A stretch of 61,590 nt of DNA, from the NCBI GenBank assembly GCA_018820395.1, contig JAHJOG010000282.1, positions 1-61,590 of the forward strand, given 5' to 3'. Under the pieces are notes generated by a model that did not search any database, had not been told where the DNA came from, and saw nothing but the letters and a program-made list of their open reading frames with translations. This stretch comes from Gammaproteobacteria bacterium. Its GTDB lineage: Bacteria; Pseudomonadota; Gammaproteobacteria; Burkholderiales; Burkholderiaceae_C. Positions 35,257 to 43,105 of the stretch are shown one piece after another. The position numbers and the translations under genes were made by a program. Position 1 is the first letter of the stretch. The number at the start of each line of letters is the position of its first letter.

Positions 35257-35961
35257 TCAGCGGCCGAGGAAGGCTTCCACCACGGCAGGGTTGTTTTGGA
35301 TGTCGCTCGCGTTGCCCTCGGCGATGGTCTCGCCCTGGTTCAGCACCAGGATGTGGTCGGACAGCCGATAGACCGAGGTCATGTCGTGGCTCACGAGGAT
35401 GAAGCTCTTGCCGCGTTCCTTGAGCTTGACGATCTGGTCGATGAACACGCGGCACAGGTTGGGATGCACGCCCGCAAAAGGCTCGTCGAGCAGGATCAGC
35501 GCCGGGTCGAACATCATCACCCGCAGCAGCTCGACCAGCTTCTGCTGGCCGCCCGAAAGCTCTTCGGCGTAGTTGTCGCGGATGCGGTGCAGGTCGACCT
35601 CGTCGAGCAGCGCTTCGGCCTTGTCGGTAAGCGCCTTGTCGGTGGGCTCGGTGCCGAGGACCGGGATCAGCAGGTTCTCGATCAGCGTGAGCCGCCGAAA
35701 CAGCCGCGGGACCTGGAAGGTGCGGCCGATGCCCAGGCGCGTGACCTCGTGCGGACGCCGGCCGGCCAGCTCGGTGCCGCCGAAGCGGATCGAGCCGCCG
35801 CTCGCGTGGTAGATGCCGTTGATGCAGTTCATCACCGTCGTCTTGCCGGACCCGTTGACCCCGATGAGGCCGAGGATGCTGTTGTCCGGCACCTGGAACG
35901 ACAGCGATTTGACCGCGACCAGGCCGCCGAAGGTCTTCTGGAGATTCGTGACGTCAAGCAT
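35257..35961 (-). CDS. livG: Branched-chain amino acid-type ABC transporter ATPase (LivG)
   Basis: A 234-residue ATPase, slightly short for LivG. Walker A is GVNGSGKT, with Val in a position that is usually Pro; the signature is LSGGQQKLVELLRVM and Walker B is LILLDEPFAGVHP. The RTFQVPRLFRRLTLIENLL stretch fits LivG. It lies 30 bases after livH in the minus-strand arm of the transporter locus. Confidence 0.9.
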   Translation of the reverse strand: MLDVTNLQKTFGGLVAVKSLSFQVPDNSILGLIGVNGSGKTTVMNCINGIYHASGGSIRFGGTELAGRRPHEVTRLGIGRTFQVPRLFRRLTLIENLLIPVLGTEPTDKALTDKAEALLDEVDLHRIRDNYAEELSGGQQKLVELLRVMMFDPALILLDEPFAGVHPNLCRVFIDQIVKLKERGKSFILVSHDMTSVYRLSDHILVLNQGETIAEGNASDIQNNPAVVEAFLGR

Positions 35962-35991
35962 GGAAAGAGCTGGGCTGGAGGAATGCGCGAC

Positions 35992-36873
35992 TCATCGCAG
36001 CGCCGTGCGGCCGAACATCCCGGCCGGCCGGAACATGATCGTCACGACCAGGATGAGGAAGCCGACGACCGGCGACAGCGACTGGGGCATGAAGACGATG
36101 GCCAACTGCTCCGCCACGCCGAAGACGATGCCGCCCACGATGGCGCCCACCGGATTGCCGAGCCCGCCGAGCACGATCACCACGAAGCCGATCAGCGTGA
36201 ACTCGAGTCCCGAGAAGGGGCCGAAGGCGGGGAACACCATCGCGATCAGCACGCCGGTCACCGCGCCGAGCCCGATCGCCAGCCCGAAGGCCAGGGCCGA
36301 CAGCCGCTCGATGTTCACGCCGACGATCTGGATCGCGTCGCGGTTCATGATGGCTGCGCGCAGGGCCTTGCCGGGCAGCGTGCGATAGAGGAAGAAGGTC
36401 AGTCCAGCGATCAGCAGCGCGCCCACCGCGAGCGCCACGAGTTGTGCCGTGGGAAGGATGAGCCCCAGGACGCGCACGACGGCGGGTTCGAAGCTCTGGT
36501 TGAGCGAGCGCGTGTCGGCCTCGAAGAAGTAGAGGAGGGCGGCGCCCGCCATCAGCGAAACCCCGTAGAAGCTCAGGAACGAAGCCAGCTCGGGGTCGTC
36601 CGATTTCATGAGGCGCGGCATGAGGCCCTTGTAGAGCAGCATCCCGACGCCGAAGAACAGCACGAAGGCGATCGGCACGACCAGGAGCGGATGCACGCCC
36701 AGCCCGCCGAACACCAGCGCCGCATAGCAGCCGGCGATGACGAATTCGCCGTGGGCGAAGTTGACCACCCGCATGGTGCCGTAGAGGATCGTCAGGCTGC
36801 AGCCGATCAGCCCGTAGAGCGCGCCGAGGATCACGCCGGAAACCAGGCCTTGCGCCACCAACGACCACGTCAT
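35992..36873 (-). CDS. livH: Branched-chain amino acid-type ABC transporter permease (LivH)
   Basis: A 293-residue permease with eight to nine membrane helices. It has the YGTMRVVNFAHGEF motif and the cytoplasmic ALRAAIMNRDAIQIVGVN coupling loop of LivH. Its ATG overlaps the stop of the IclR gene. Its partner permease LivM and the binding protein are in the opposite, divergent arm. Confidence 0.93.
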   Translation of the reverse strand: MTWSLVAQGLVSGVILGALYGLIGCSLTILYGTMRVVNFAHGEFVIAGCYAALVFGGLGVHPLLVVPIAFVLFFGVGMLLYKGLMPRLMKSDDPELASFLSFYGVSLMAGAALLYFFEADTRSLNQSFEPAVVRVLGLILPTAQLVALAVGALLIAGLTFFLYRTLPGKALRAAIMNRDAIQIVGVNIERLSALAFGLAIGLGAVTGVLIAMVFPAFGPFSGLEFTLIGFVVIVLGGLGNPVGAIVGGIVFGVAEQLAIVFMPQSLSPVVGFLILVVTIMFRPAGMFGRTALR

Positions 36874-37727
36874 GCCCGGGCTCCCGCAGGGCGCAGGCTG
36901 GCCTGGCGCTGCATGACGGCGGCGACTTCGTTCGCTTCGGCATGCAGCAGGCTCGCGAGCTTGAGGGTGCGCTCGCCGTGCACGCGATCGGCGATCGCCG
37001 TGATGCTGAGCGCCGCCACCGGCCGCTTCTGCGCGTCGTAGACCGGCACGCCGACCGCATTGACGCCCGGAATGATCAGCCCTTCGATGAAGGCGAAGCC
37101 CTGGGCCTGGGTCTGGCGAACCAGCGCACGCAGGCGCGTGGGCGTGAAGGCGGGAAAGTCGAGCAGCCAGCGGGCATTGCTTTCGATCGCGGCTTCGATC
37201 TCGGCCTCGGGCATGAAGGCGAGGATGGCCAGGCTGCCCGACCCGACGCCGAGCGGGCGCGACACGCCGACGTCGAGCGACAGGGTCTTGATCGGAAACG
37301 CGCCTTGCTCCCGGCCAAGACACAGCGAACGCATGCCTTCGCGCACCGACACGTAGGCCGTGTCTTCGGTCACCGACGCCAGATGCTCCAGCGAAGGCTT
37401 GGCGAGGGCGGCCACGTCGATCTGGCCGGCCTGCCGGCTGAGCAGCGCGAGCCGGGCGCCCAGGTGGTAGTGCCGCGAACCGGTGTGCTGAGACGCGAAG
37501 CCGACTTCGGAGAGGGCGGCGAGCAAGCGGTGGGTGGTCGCCTTGCCGAAGCCGGACAGGCGTGCCACCTCGGTGAGCGGCGCGCCTTCGGCCCCGAAAG
37601 TGGCCAGCACCTGGAGGATCGTTGCCGCGCGATCGATCGACTTGACCGAGGGCTTGTCGTCCTCTTCGGGCGCGGTGAGCGCAGAAGCTTCATCGACCAT
37701 GGCGTGTTCCGTTTTTTGCGCTTGCAT
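36870..37727 (-). CDS. IclR family transcriptional regulator
   Basis: A 285-residue regulator with the winged helix at about 25-90 (RAATILQVLATF, LSGFGKATTHRLLAALSEVGF) and the effector domain after it (EDTAYVSVREGMRSLCLGREQGAFPIK). An in-frame ATG at 37763 would add 12 residues; the ATG at 37727 is preferred. It is first in the minus-strand arm (livHGF, amidase, synthetase) and divergent from the binding protein gene, so it can control both arms. Confidence 0.91.
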   Translation of the reverse strand: MQAQKTEHAMVDEASALTAPEEDDKPSVKSIDRAATILQVLATFGAEGAPLTEVARLSGFGKATTHRLLAALSEVGFASQHTGSRHYHLGARLALLSRQAGQIDVAALAKPSLEHLASVTEDTAYVSVREGMRSLCLGREQGAFPIKTLSLDVGVSRPLGVGSGSLAILAFMPEAEIEAAIESNARWLLDFPAFTPTRLRALVRQTQAQGFAFIEGLIIPGVNAVGVPVYDAQKRPVAALSITAIADRVHGERTLKLASLLHAEANEVAAVMQRQASLRPAGARA

Positions 37728-37775
37728 GTTTCGAATTATTCTTGAAGTTGATGCCATGCGCAATGGAGACGCCGC

Positions 37776-37804
37776 TTGACACCTTGTTTACATCTATCCA
37801 GAAT
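37776..37804 (+). promoter_or_regulatory. Sigma70-like promoter for the binding protein gene
   Basis: A perfect -35 TTGACA (37776-37781), a 17-base spacer and CAGAAT as a partial -10 (37799-37804). It lies in the gap between the divergent iclR and livK-like genes, about 70 bases before the latter's ATG. Short AATT/TTC-rich repeats around 37730 and 37800 may be operator halves. Confidence 0.5.
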
Positions 37805-37871
37805 TCCGAAAAACGTGCAGCCAGGTTCCGTCTGGCAAAACCATGATCGCTTTCTCTTCACAAGGCTTTTT

Positions 37872-39086
37872 ATGAAACCCACCATCGGAACCCTCCTTGC
37901 CGCGGCCGCCGTGCTCGGCCTCGCAACCCCCGCCGTCGCGCAGGAACGCAAGTCGATCAAGGTCGGCATGACCATTTCGTCGACCGGCACCTTCGCCTCG
38001 GCCTCGCAGTCGGGCGAGCGCGGTGTGCAGATCTGGGTCGACGACGTCAACCAGCGTGGCGGGATCACCATGGGCGGCAAGAAGTACCCGGTCGAGCTCA
38101 TCAAGCGCGACGACCGCAGCGACAAGCAACTGGTGTCGCGCGTCTACGATTCGCTGATCAACGAGGAAAAGGCCGATGTGCTGATCGCGCCTTTCAGCTC
38201 CACGCTGGTCGGCGTGGCAGCACCGATCGCCGACTCGAACAACCGCTACATGGTGAGCTGGGCCGGCTCGTCCGACCAGCTGTTCCAGCAGGGCTACAAG
38301 ACGGTGGTGTCGGCCACCGTGCAGGCTTCGCAGATTCCGGTGACGAGCACGCAGCTGATGAGCAAGCTGGGCATCAAGAAGATGGCCATCGCCTACGCGG
38401 ACGATCCTTTCCCCGCGAGCACGGCGGCAGCGGCTCGCGACATGGCCGAAAAGGCCGGCATCCAGGTCACGGCGTTCGAGAAGTACGCCAAGGGCACCAA
38501 GGACTTCGCGATCCTTCTGCAGAAGGCTCAGGCGAGTGGGGCGGAGGCCTTCTATTCGCCCTCGAACGACGGCGACCTGATCAGCATGGTCCGGCAGATG
38601 AAGGAGCGCGACATCAACTTCAAGATGACCTACATGGTCTACGGTTCCGCGCCGCCGGTGATCGAGATGGGCAAGGATTCGCAGTTCCTCTACAGCCACA
38701 CGCAGTTCGACCCTTCGGTGAAATGGAAAGTGACCGACGGCCTGGACACGGACGGCTTCCTCGCGGCGTACAAGCGGCTCTTTCCCAACGCTGTGAGCGG
38801 TGCCGACTTCCAGACCGCGCTGGCCTACGGCGCCGCCGTGGTGCTCGAGAAGAGCATCGCCACGGCCAACTCGCTCGACGCGGCCAAGCTCAAGCAGGCG
38901 GCGCTCGACATCAGCGGCAAGACCACCATGGTGAGCGGCCAGTTCGAGATCGACAAGACCGGCTTCCAGACCGGCATGAAGCCCATCGTTCTGCAGACGC
39001 AACCCGAAGGCATGAAGATCGTCGCGCCTGAGGCGATCGCGACCGGCAAGCCGGTCTTCCCGGTGCCCGCGTGGTCCAAGCGTTGA
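37872..39086 (+). CDS. ABC transporter substrate-binding protein (LivK-like, amino acid/amide type)
   Basis: A 404-residue periplasmic type I binding protein with a signal peptide (residues 1-24, ATPAVAQ). The mature start KVGMTISSTGTFASASQSGERGV is typical of the family. The following LivM gene overlaps its end, and the LivHGF arm is divergent. The family also binds amides, urea and aromatic acids, so the amidase, synthetase and SDR genes here fit an amide or acid substrate better than a branched-chain amino acid. Confidence 0.92.
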   Translation: MKPTIGTLLAAAAVLGLATPAVAQERKSIKVGMTISSTGTFASASQSGERGVQIWVDDVNQRGGITMGGKKYPVELIKRDDRSDKQLVSRVYDSLINEEKADVLIAPFSSTLVGVAAPIADSNNRYMVSWAGSSDQLFQQGYKTVVSATVQASQIPVTSTQLMSKLGIKKMAIAYADDPFPASTAAAARDMAEKAGIQVTAFEKYAKGTKDFAILLQKAQASGAEAFYSPSNDGDLISMVRQMKERDINFKMTYMVYGSAPPVIEMGKDSQFLYSHTQFDPSVKWKVTDGLDTDGFLAAYKRLFPNAVSGADFQTALAYGAAVVLEKSIATANSLDAAKLKQAALDISGKTTMVSGQFEIDKTGFQTGMKPIVLQTQPEGMKIVAPEAIATGKPVFPVPAWSKR

Positions 39087-40018
39087 GCACTCTGAGCACA
39101 CGGACCACGGTCTGGCTGGCGTTCGTCGCGCTGGCCACGATCGGGCTCGCGCTGGTGCCGCCGCTGGGCATGAGCCTGGCGTTCTGGTTCTACCTGGTGC
39201 TGTGGATCACGCTGGCGTCGGGGCTCAACATCATGGGTGGCTTCACCGGCTACCTGCCGTTCGGCTACGTGGCGTTCTATGGCATCGGCGCCTATGCGAT
39301 GGCGATCGGCGTGCGCAAGCTGGGCCTGCCGTGGGAACTCGGCCTGGCGCTTGCCGCCGTCGTGGGCCTGGCGCTGAGCCTGGCCTTCGCGCGCACGCTG
39401 CTGCTGCGCGGCATCTATTTTTCGATCGTCTCGCTGGCGCTGGCCGTGATCTGCCGGCTGCTGATCGCCAACATGCCGTCGGAATACGCGGGCGGCAGCT
39501 TCGGCATCACGCTGGGTCTCGGCAAGCCGCAGGTGGCGTATTACGTGATGCTCACGCTGATGGTCGCCACGCTGGTCGCGGTCACCTGGCTTTCCCAGTC
39601 GCGGCTCGGCATGGCGCTGCGGGCAATCCGCGACGACGCCGACACGGCCGAAACCATGGGCATCGACATCGCGCGGGCACGCCTCAAGGCCTGGATGCTC
39701 AGCGCCGTGATCGCCGCGCTGACCGGCGCCATCGAGGCGTGGTACACCAACATCGTCGACACCGAAACCGCCTTCAATCTGCTGGTGAGCACCAAGGCGA
39801 TCATCTATGCGGTGGCGGGCGGGCTGGGCACCGTGATCGGACCCGTGGTGGGCGTGATCTCGATGCTGGCGGTCGACAACCTGATCTGGGAAAACTTCCC
39901 GGTGCTCAACGTGTTTCTGCTGGGGCTCGCGATCGTCTTGCTGATGCTCTTCCTGCCTCGCGGCATCGTGGGAACGCTGATCTGGCGCATGCCGCGCCTG
40001 CGCCGCTACCTGTTTTGA
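39071..40018 (+). CDS. livM: Branched-chain amino acid-type ABC transporter permease (LivM)
   Basis: A 315-residue permease with about nine membrane helices and the family GYLPFGYVAFYGIGAY and SRLGMALRAIRDDADTAETMGID motifs. The start is a GTG at 39071 (16-base overlap with the binding protein) or a TTG at 39083 that gives a 4-base overlap. It pairs with the LivH encoded on the other strand 2.2 kb away. Confidence 0.92.
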   Translation: MVQALSTLSTRTTVWLAFVALATIGLALVPPLGMSLAFWFYLVLWITLASGLNIMGGFTGYLPFGYVAFYGIGAYAMAIGVRKLGLPWELGLALAAVVGLALSLAFARTLLLRGIYFSIVSLALAVICRLLIANMPSEYAGGSFGITLGLGKPQVAYYVMLTLMVATLVAVTWLSQSRLGMALRAIRDDADTAETMGIDIARARLKAWMLSAVIAALTGAIEAWYTNIVDTETAFNLLVSTKAIIYAVAGGLGTVIGPVVGVISMLAVDNLIWENFPVLNVFLLGLAIVLLMLFLPRGIVGTLIWRMPRLRRYLF

Positions 40019-40028
40019 AAAAGCTTCT

Positions 40029-40826
40029 ATGAGTTCGAGATTGCAAGGGAAGGTGGCCCTCGTGTTCGGCGCCGGTTCGTCCGGCCCGGGCTGGGGCAAT
40101 GGCAAGGCGGCTGCCGCGCTGTTCGCACAGGAAGGCGCCAGCGTCGTCGCCGTGGACATCGACCGCGGGGCCGTCGAAGAGACGCGCGCCGCGCTGATCG
40201 AGCGCGGCCACGACTGCGACGTGTTCCAGGCCGACGTCACGCGCTCCGACGACGTGCTGGCCGCGGTGCGCTTCACGCAGGCCAAGCACGGCGGCCGCAT
40301 CGACGTGCTCCACAACAACGTGGGCGTCACCATCATGGGCAACCCGGTCGACCTGAGCGAGGCGGACTGGCAGCGGTCCCTGGACCTGAACCTGACCAGC
40401 GCCTTCTTGACCACCAAGCACGTGCTGCCGGTGATGACCGAGCAGCGGTCGGGCTCCATCATCAACATCTCGTCGCTGGCGTCGGTACAGGTCAACAAGA
40501 TGCCTTACTTCGGCTACTACGCAGCCAAGTCCGGCCTGAACCATTTCACGCGGGCGCTCGCGGTCAACTACGCGCCTTACGGCATTCGCGCCAACGCGCT
40601 GCTGCCAGGCGTCATGGACACGCCGCTCATCTACAAGCAGATCGCCGGCAACTTCGCGTCCGTCGACGAGATGATCGCGGCCCGCAACGCCGCATCGCCC
40701 ATGGGCCGCATGGGCGACGCCTGGGACGTGGCCTATGCGGCGCTGTTCCTCGCGTCGGACGAGTCGCGCTACATCACGGGCACGGTGATTCCGATCGATG
40801 GCGGGAAGAGCTGCGCGGGGCGCTGA
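40029..40826 (+). CDS. Short-chain dehydrogenase/reductase
   Basis: A 265-residue SDR ten bases after livM. The cofactor loop is stretched (GAGSSGPGWGNGKA instead of the usual GxxxGxG), the structural motif is HNNVGVT, the catalytic Ser is in NISSLASVQ and the YxxxK pair in YYAAKSGL. It ends the plus-strand arm of the second IclR-linked cluster and probably oxidises a pathway alcohol or hydroxy acid. The substrate is unknown. Confidence 0.92.
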   Translation: MSSRLQGKVALVFGAGSSGPGWGNGKAAAALFAQEGASVVAVDIDRGAVEETRAALIERGHDCDVFQADVTRSDDVLAAVRFTQAKHGGRIDVLHNNVGVTIMGNPVDLSEADWQRSLDLNLTSAFLTTKHVLPVMTEQRSGSIINISSLASVQVNKMPYFGYYAAKSGLNHFTRALAVNYAPYGIRANALLPGVMDTPLIYKQIAGNFASVDEMIAARNAASPMGRMGDAWDVAYAALFLASDESRYITGTVIPIDGGKSCAGR

Positions 40827-40957
40827 AGCGAAGTTCGGGCCATCGACGGGCTGACCAGCCCCGGGCGGCGCCTGGACTGGAGCGGTGAGAGACGACATCG
40901 CTGGCTTTGGGCAGATGGACGGATCGGGTGAAACGGCCGAGGTCAACCTCATCCTTG

Positions 40958-40985
40958 AAACCATACAATGTATATTTCTGGCCGT
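40958..40985 (+). other. Left attachment-like site of the Xer-type element
   Basis: The core TGTATA (40969-40974) has an 11-base left arm ending CATACAA and a right arm that does not match a XerD site. The 12 bases from 40965 to 40976 (ACAATGTATATT) recur exactly at 42285-42296. A half-matching site is what is expected at one junction of an element inserted into dif. The surrounding gap (40827-41059) holds no convincing gene; its right part, about 40960-41045, is unusually A/T-rich. Confidence 0.5.
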
Positions 40986-41059
40986 TCGCTTTTTCATGTG
41001 AATTTCTTTCAATTAAAGTCGAATTAATACCGCTTTGCAATGCGCGAAGCAGGTCGGGG

Positions 41060-41476
41060 TTAATCGGGGAGGGCGCCACGCGACGTAAGTCGCAAATCAA
41101 TGACCGCAGTGACAGAGCTTTCCTGCAATACGTGCTCCGCAGGTAGGGCATGTAAAGACGCCCGATCCAATTGGCGGCGCTGCAACATACGAGCGGCTTC
41201 GCGATGGTGGCCACCCGGATCAGAGAGCCCGACCTGATGCATTTGCGTCGCAAGACGCAAGCCGAATTCCTCGATCAGATCGTCAGCAAAGCCCTGCCGG
41301 TAATCGAGTTCAGCCGCCTCTTCAGCATCGAACTCCCTGCGCCCATCGACGACGAGCGCATAGAACGCCGCCAAAGCATGCCGAAGCACGTCCTCAGCAG
41401 TGACCCAGGCATGGACGTCAGCCGGCCGCGTGACCGGCCCCCAGACGCGCGGATAGACCGCCGCGCCCCGCTTCAC
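41060..41476 (-). CDS. Hypothetical protein of the Xer-type element (138 aa)
   Basis: A 138-residue protein with no signal peptide or membrane segment and no family I recognise. It is acidic in the middle (FDAEEAAELDYRQGFADDLIEEFG) and probably helical. The GTG start overlaps the stop of the 55-residue gene (GTGA), and the codons AAG-CGG after it mirror the start of that gene. It is the last gene before the left repeat. Confidence 0.6.
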   Translation of the reverse strand: MKRGAAVYPRVWGPVTRPADVHAWVTAEDVLRHALAAFYALVVDGRREFDAEEAAELDYRQGFADDLIEEFGLRLATQMHQVGLSDPGGHHREAARMLQRRQLDRASLHALPAEHVLQESSVTAVIDLRLTSRGALPD

Positions 41477-41640
41477 GACTTGCCCCCTTCACCACCAGCT
41501 GGAGGTAACTGAGAAGGCTTTGACGCGTCGATCCGCCGCAAGAGCGCCGCAAGCACGGATCCGCGGGAAACGACCTCAGCGGGCACCAAGCGGGTGTCAA
41601 ACCGCCCCAGAACGCGCGTGACACGATGGGCGCGCTTCAC
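41473..41640 (-). CDS. Very small gene of the Xer-type element (55 aa)
   Basis: A 55-residue frame linking its neighbours. Its GTG overlaps the stop of the XafT-like gene (GTGA) and its TGA overlaps the GTG of the 138-residue gene. The product starts VKRAHRVTRVLGRF and is basic, then ends in a Pro/Gly-rich tail. The double 4-base overlap is the main evidence that it is translated. No family recognised. Confidence 0.55.
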   Translation of the reverse strand: MKRAHRVTRVLGRFDTRLVPAEVVSRGSVLAALLRRIDASKPSQLPPAGGEGGKS

Positions 41641-42230
41641 GACTGGACCCCGCCGAACGCAGCTTTGTGAGCGACTGCTAACAGATTTGCTACGAAATCT
41701 GTAGCGGCTTGCGAACCCGGTTTCTCCAATGAAACTGGCGCTTTTTCCGCCCCCTCTGTCGGAAAGTGTCTAAGGAATGAATTACCGGCCGGCGCTGCGC
41801 GCCGCCCGTCGACTGACGTCGCCGGGGCGGTCGCTGCGGCAGCCGGAGCGCCGCGCTGCGCTTGCGCCGCACCGGCTGCCGCTGCACCCGCTCCGGTACT
41901 GCGCTCGATCTGGCACAGCTCGGCATACACCGCCCGAAACCCCCGAGCCTGCCGAACGAGAAGCGACCACCAAGCACCATCGCGAGGCTCGAACCCGTGC
42001 CCCTCAGGCGTCCAAAGCCGACCGCTGTGCATGTGCCAGCCCGCCCAAGCGTCGCCGGGCAGCTCGAACCGGTTCAGGATGCGCAGGAGCTTGTAAGCCG
42101 CAAAAGGAACGTTGGTTTTCCCGGAAAACCAATACCGCACGGTGCGCGGAGTGACGTGAAGCATTTGCGCGACTTCATCGATCGTTAGCCCAGCATCAGC
42201 ACAGGCAATTTTGAAGCGCGAAGCAAGCAC
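41637..42230 (-). CDS. Helix-turn-helix phage protein, VC1465/XafT-like (DUF3653-type)
   Basis: A 197-residue protein. Residues about 8-50 form a HTH (IDEVAQMLHVTPRTVRYWFSG), followed by PFAAYKLLRILNRFELPGDAW and the conserved GW-x-MHSGRLWTPEGHGFEP and WWSLLVRQARGFR blocks. I recognise these as resembling the VC1465 group of phage proteins, to which the Xer recombination activation factor of the Vibrio satellite phage TLC belongs. The C-terminal 85 residues are Ala-rich and less conserved. GTG start; the gene begins only 48 bases from the dif-like site. Role inferred: regulating the element and activating XerD at the site. Confidence 0.65.
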   Translation of the reverse strand: MLASRFKIACADAGLTIDEVAQMLHVTPRTVRYWFSGKTNVPFAAYKLLRILNRFELPGDAWAGWHMHSGRLWTPEGHGFEPRDGAWWSLLVRQARGFRAVYAELCQIERSTGAGAAAAGAAQAQRGAPAAAATAPATSVDGRRAAPAGNSFLRHFPTEGAEKAPVSLEKPGSQAATDFVANLLAVAHKAAFGGVQS

Positions 42231-42277
42231 GGCGCGGGTTGCAGGCGATATGAACCTGCGCCGCTTGGCTTTGCCTT

Positions 42278-42305
42278 CGACAACACAATGTATATTATGT
42301 AAAAT
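42278..42305 (+). other. dif-like XerCD site / right attachment site
   Basis: Core TGTATA at 42289-42294 followed by TTATGTAAAAT (42295-42305), which differs from the E. coli XerD arm TTATGTTAAAT at one base. The left arm ends ACACAA and is a weaker XerC match. It shares ACAATGTATATT with the left site. It may be the chromosome dimer-resolution site, rebuilt by insertion, or an element-borne copy. Confidence 0.6.
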
Positions 42306-42364
42306 GAAGCAGGCAGTTGTGGATCAGAGATCCCAGCCCTGCGCCCGGGCAGATCGCTCAGAGA

Positions 42365-42769
42365 TCACCTCTTCGCGAAACTCGTCAGTTCGACGGTGAC
42401 ATCGGGAAACGCCCGCCTCAACTTCTTGTCCATGGTCACGAGCTTCGTACCGAGCTCTAGCGCCAAGGCCACGAACTCGCAGTCGTATGCCGAGCAGTCG
42501 CTGTTGCGCACGAGTTCGAAGACGGCCGAGGATTCGACTTCGTATTCCGCGCCGTCGAGGAGGCTTTCGGCCTCGGCCTGAAGTTCGTTCGCCTGCTCGA
42601 TGGTGATGGACTTGCGCCGCATGTAGCCCGCAAGGATGTTGCGGAACTCGCTTCGCCAGAGCACAGGTGCCGCCCAGTGCGAGTCCTCGATCAACAAGGC
42701 CTCCGCCGCATCCGTGAACTCGCCCGGCAGATAAAGGTAGGCGAGCACGTTGGAGTCGACGACGATCAA
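42365..42769 (-). CDS. vapC: PIN-domain toxin (VapC family)
   Basis: A 134-residue PIN-domain ribonuclease toxin. The acidic residues of the site are visible: VVDSNVLAYL (Asp near residue 5), the Glu in WRSEFRNIL, and SAYDCEFVALA (two acids near 95). The start must be TTG at 42769, which overlaps the antitoxin stop by 4 bases (TTGA); no ATG or GTG lies near enough. The weak start would keep toxin below antitoxin. It borders the dif-like site. Confidence 0.85.
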   Translation of the reverse strand: MIVVDSNVLAYLYLPGEFTDAAEALLIEDSHWAAPVLWRSEFRNILAGYMRRKSITIEQANELQAEAESLLDGAEYEVESSAVFELVRNSDCSAYDCEFVALALELGTKLVTMDKKLRRAFPDVTVELTSFAKR

Positions 42770-43011
42770 GGCCGGCCTTCGCGTTTGATCGCTTGGATGT
42801 CTCGCGGCGTGAACTTCGCGCCCGACAACACGGCACGCAACTCGCGCGCCCGAGCGATTCGCTCGTCGGGCCGCGCCCTTGGAGGCATCAAGACGGCCTC
42901 GAGGCACACGATGGCTTCGCTGTTCAGGCTTCGCCGATGCGCCTCGGCTGCGGACTTCAGCCGCTCATAGACAGTGTCGGGGATGTTCTTGAGCGTGAGG
43001 GTGGTCGGCAT
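42766..43011 (-). CDS. FitA-like ribbon-helix-helix antitoxin (VapB type)
   Basis: An 81-residue antitoxin. The N terminus TLTLKNIPDTVYERLKSAAE with RRSLNSEAIVCLEAVL is the FitA-type ribbon-helix-helix fold used for DNA binding and autoregulation. The C-terminal part (TPRDIQAIKREGRP) would bind the toxin. An ATG at 43026 could add five residues. It is directly upstream of and overlaps the PIN toxin gene. Confidence 0.85.
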   Translation of the reverse strand: MPTTLTLKNIPDTVYERLKSAAEAHRRSLNSEAIVCLEAVLMPPRARPDERIARARELRAVLSGAKFTPRDIQAIKREGRP

Positions 43012-43105
43012 TGGCGGTAGATCCATGAGAAACCATTTTGGTTCCATTATGGATTCGTCCGACGCCATTTGGCGCCGCCGTGGTCAGCAAGCAGGGCCGC
43101 GACCC

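Larger units (their letters stand above)
40965..42296. mobile_element. Candidate minimal Xer-dependent integrated element (about 1.3 kb)
   Basis: A segment bounded by exact 12-bp direct repeats, each containing the TGTATA core typical of XerCD dif sites; the right copy continues into a near-perfect XerD arm. Inside is a single three-gene unit on the minus strand, all GTG-started and overlapping by 4 bases, headed by a VC1465/XafT-like phage regulator. No integrase gene is present, as expected for elements that use the host's XerC/XerD. No replication or coat genes were seen, so it may be a satellite, or a remnant of a filamentous phage. Confidence 0.55.

Noticed and set aside
33556..37041. 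Open plus-strand frame of over 1,100 codons
   Set aside because: It is antisense to amidase, livF, livG, livH and iclR genes with clear motifs; the translation is Arg/His/Gln-rich and without domains, a usual artefact of high-GC codon bias.
41418..41624. 68-codon minus-strand frame inside the Xer-type element
   Set aside because: It competes with the 55-codon frame that is linked to both neighbours by 4-base overlaps; its own start has no such context.
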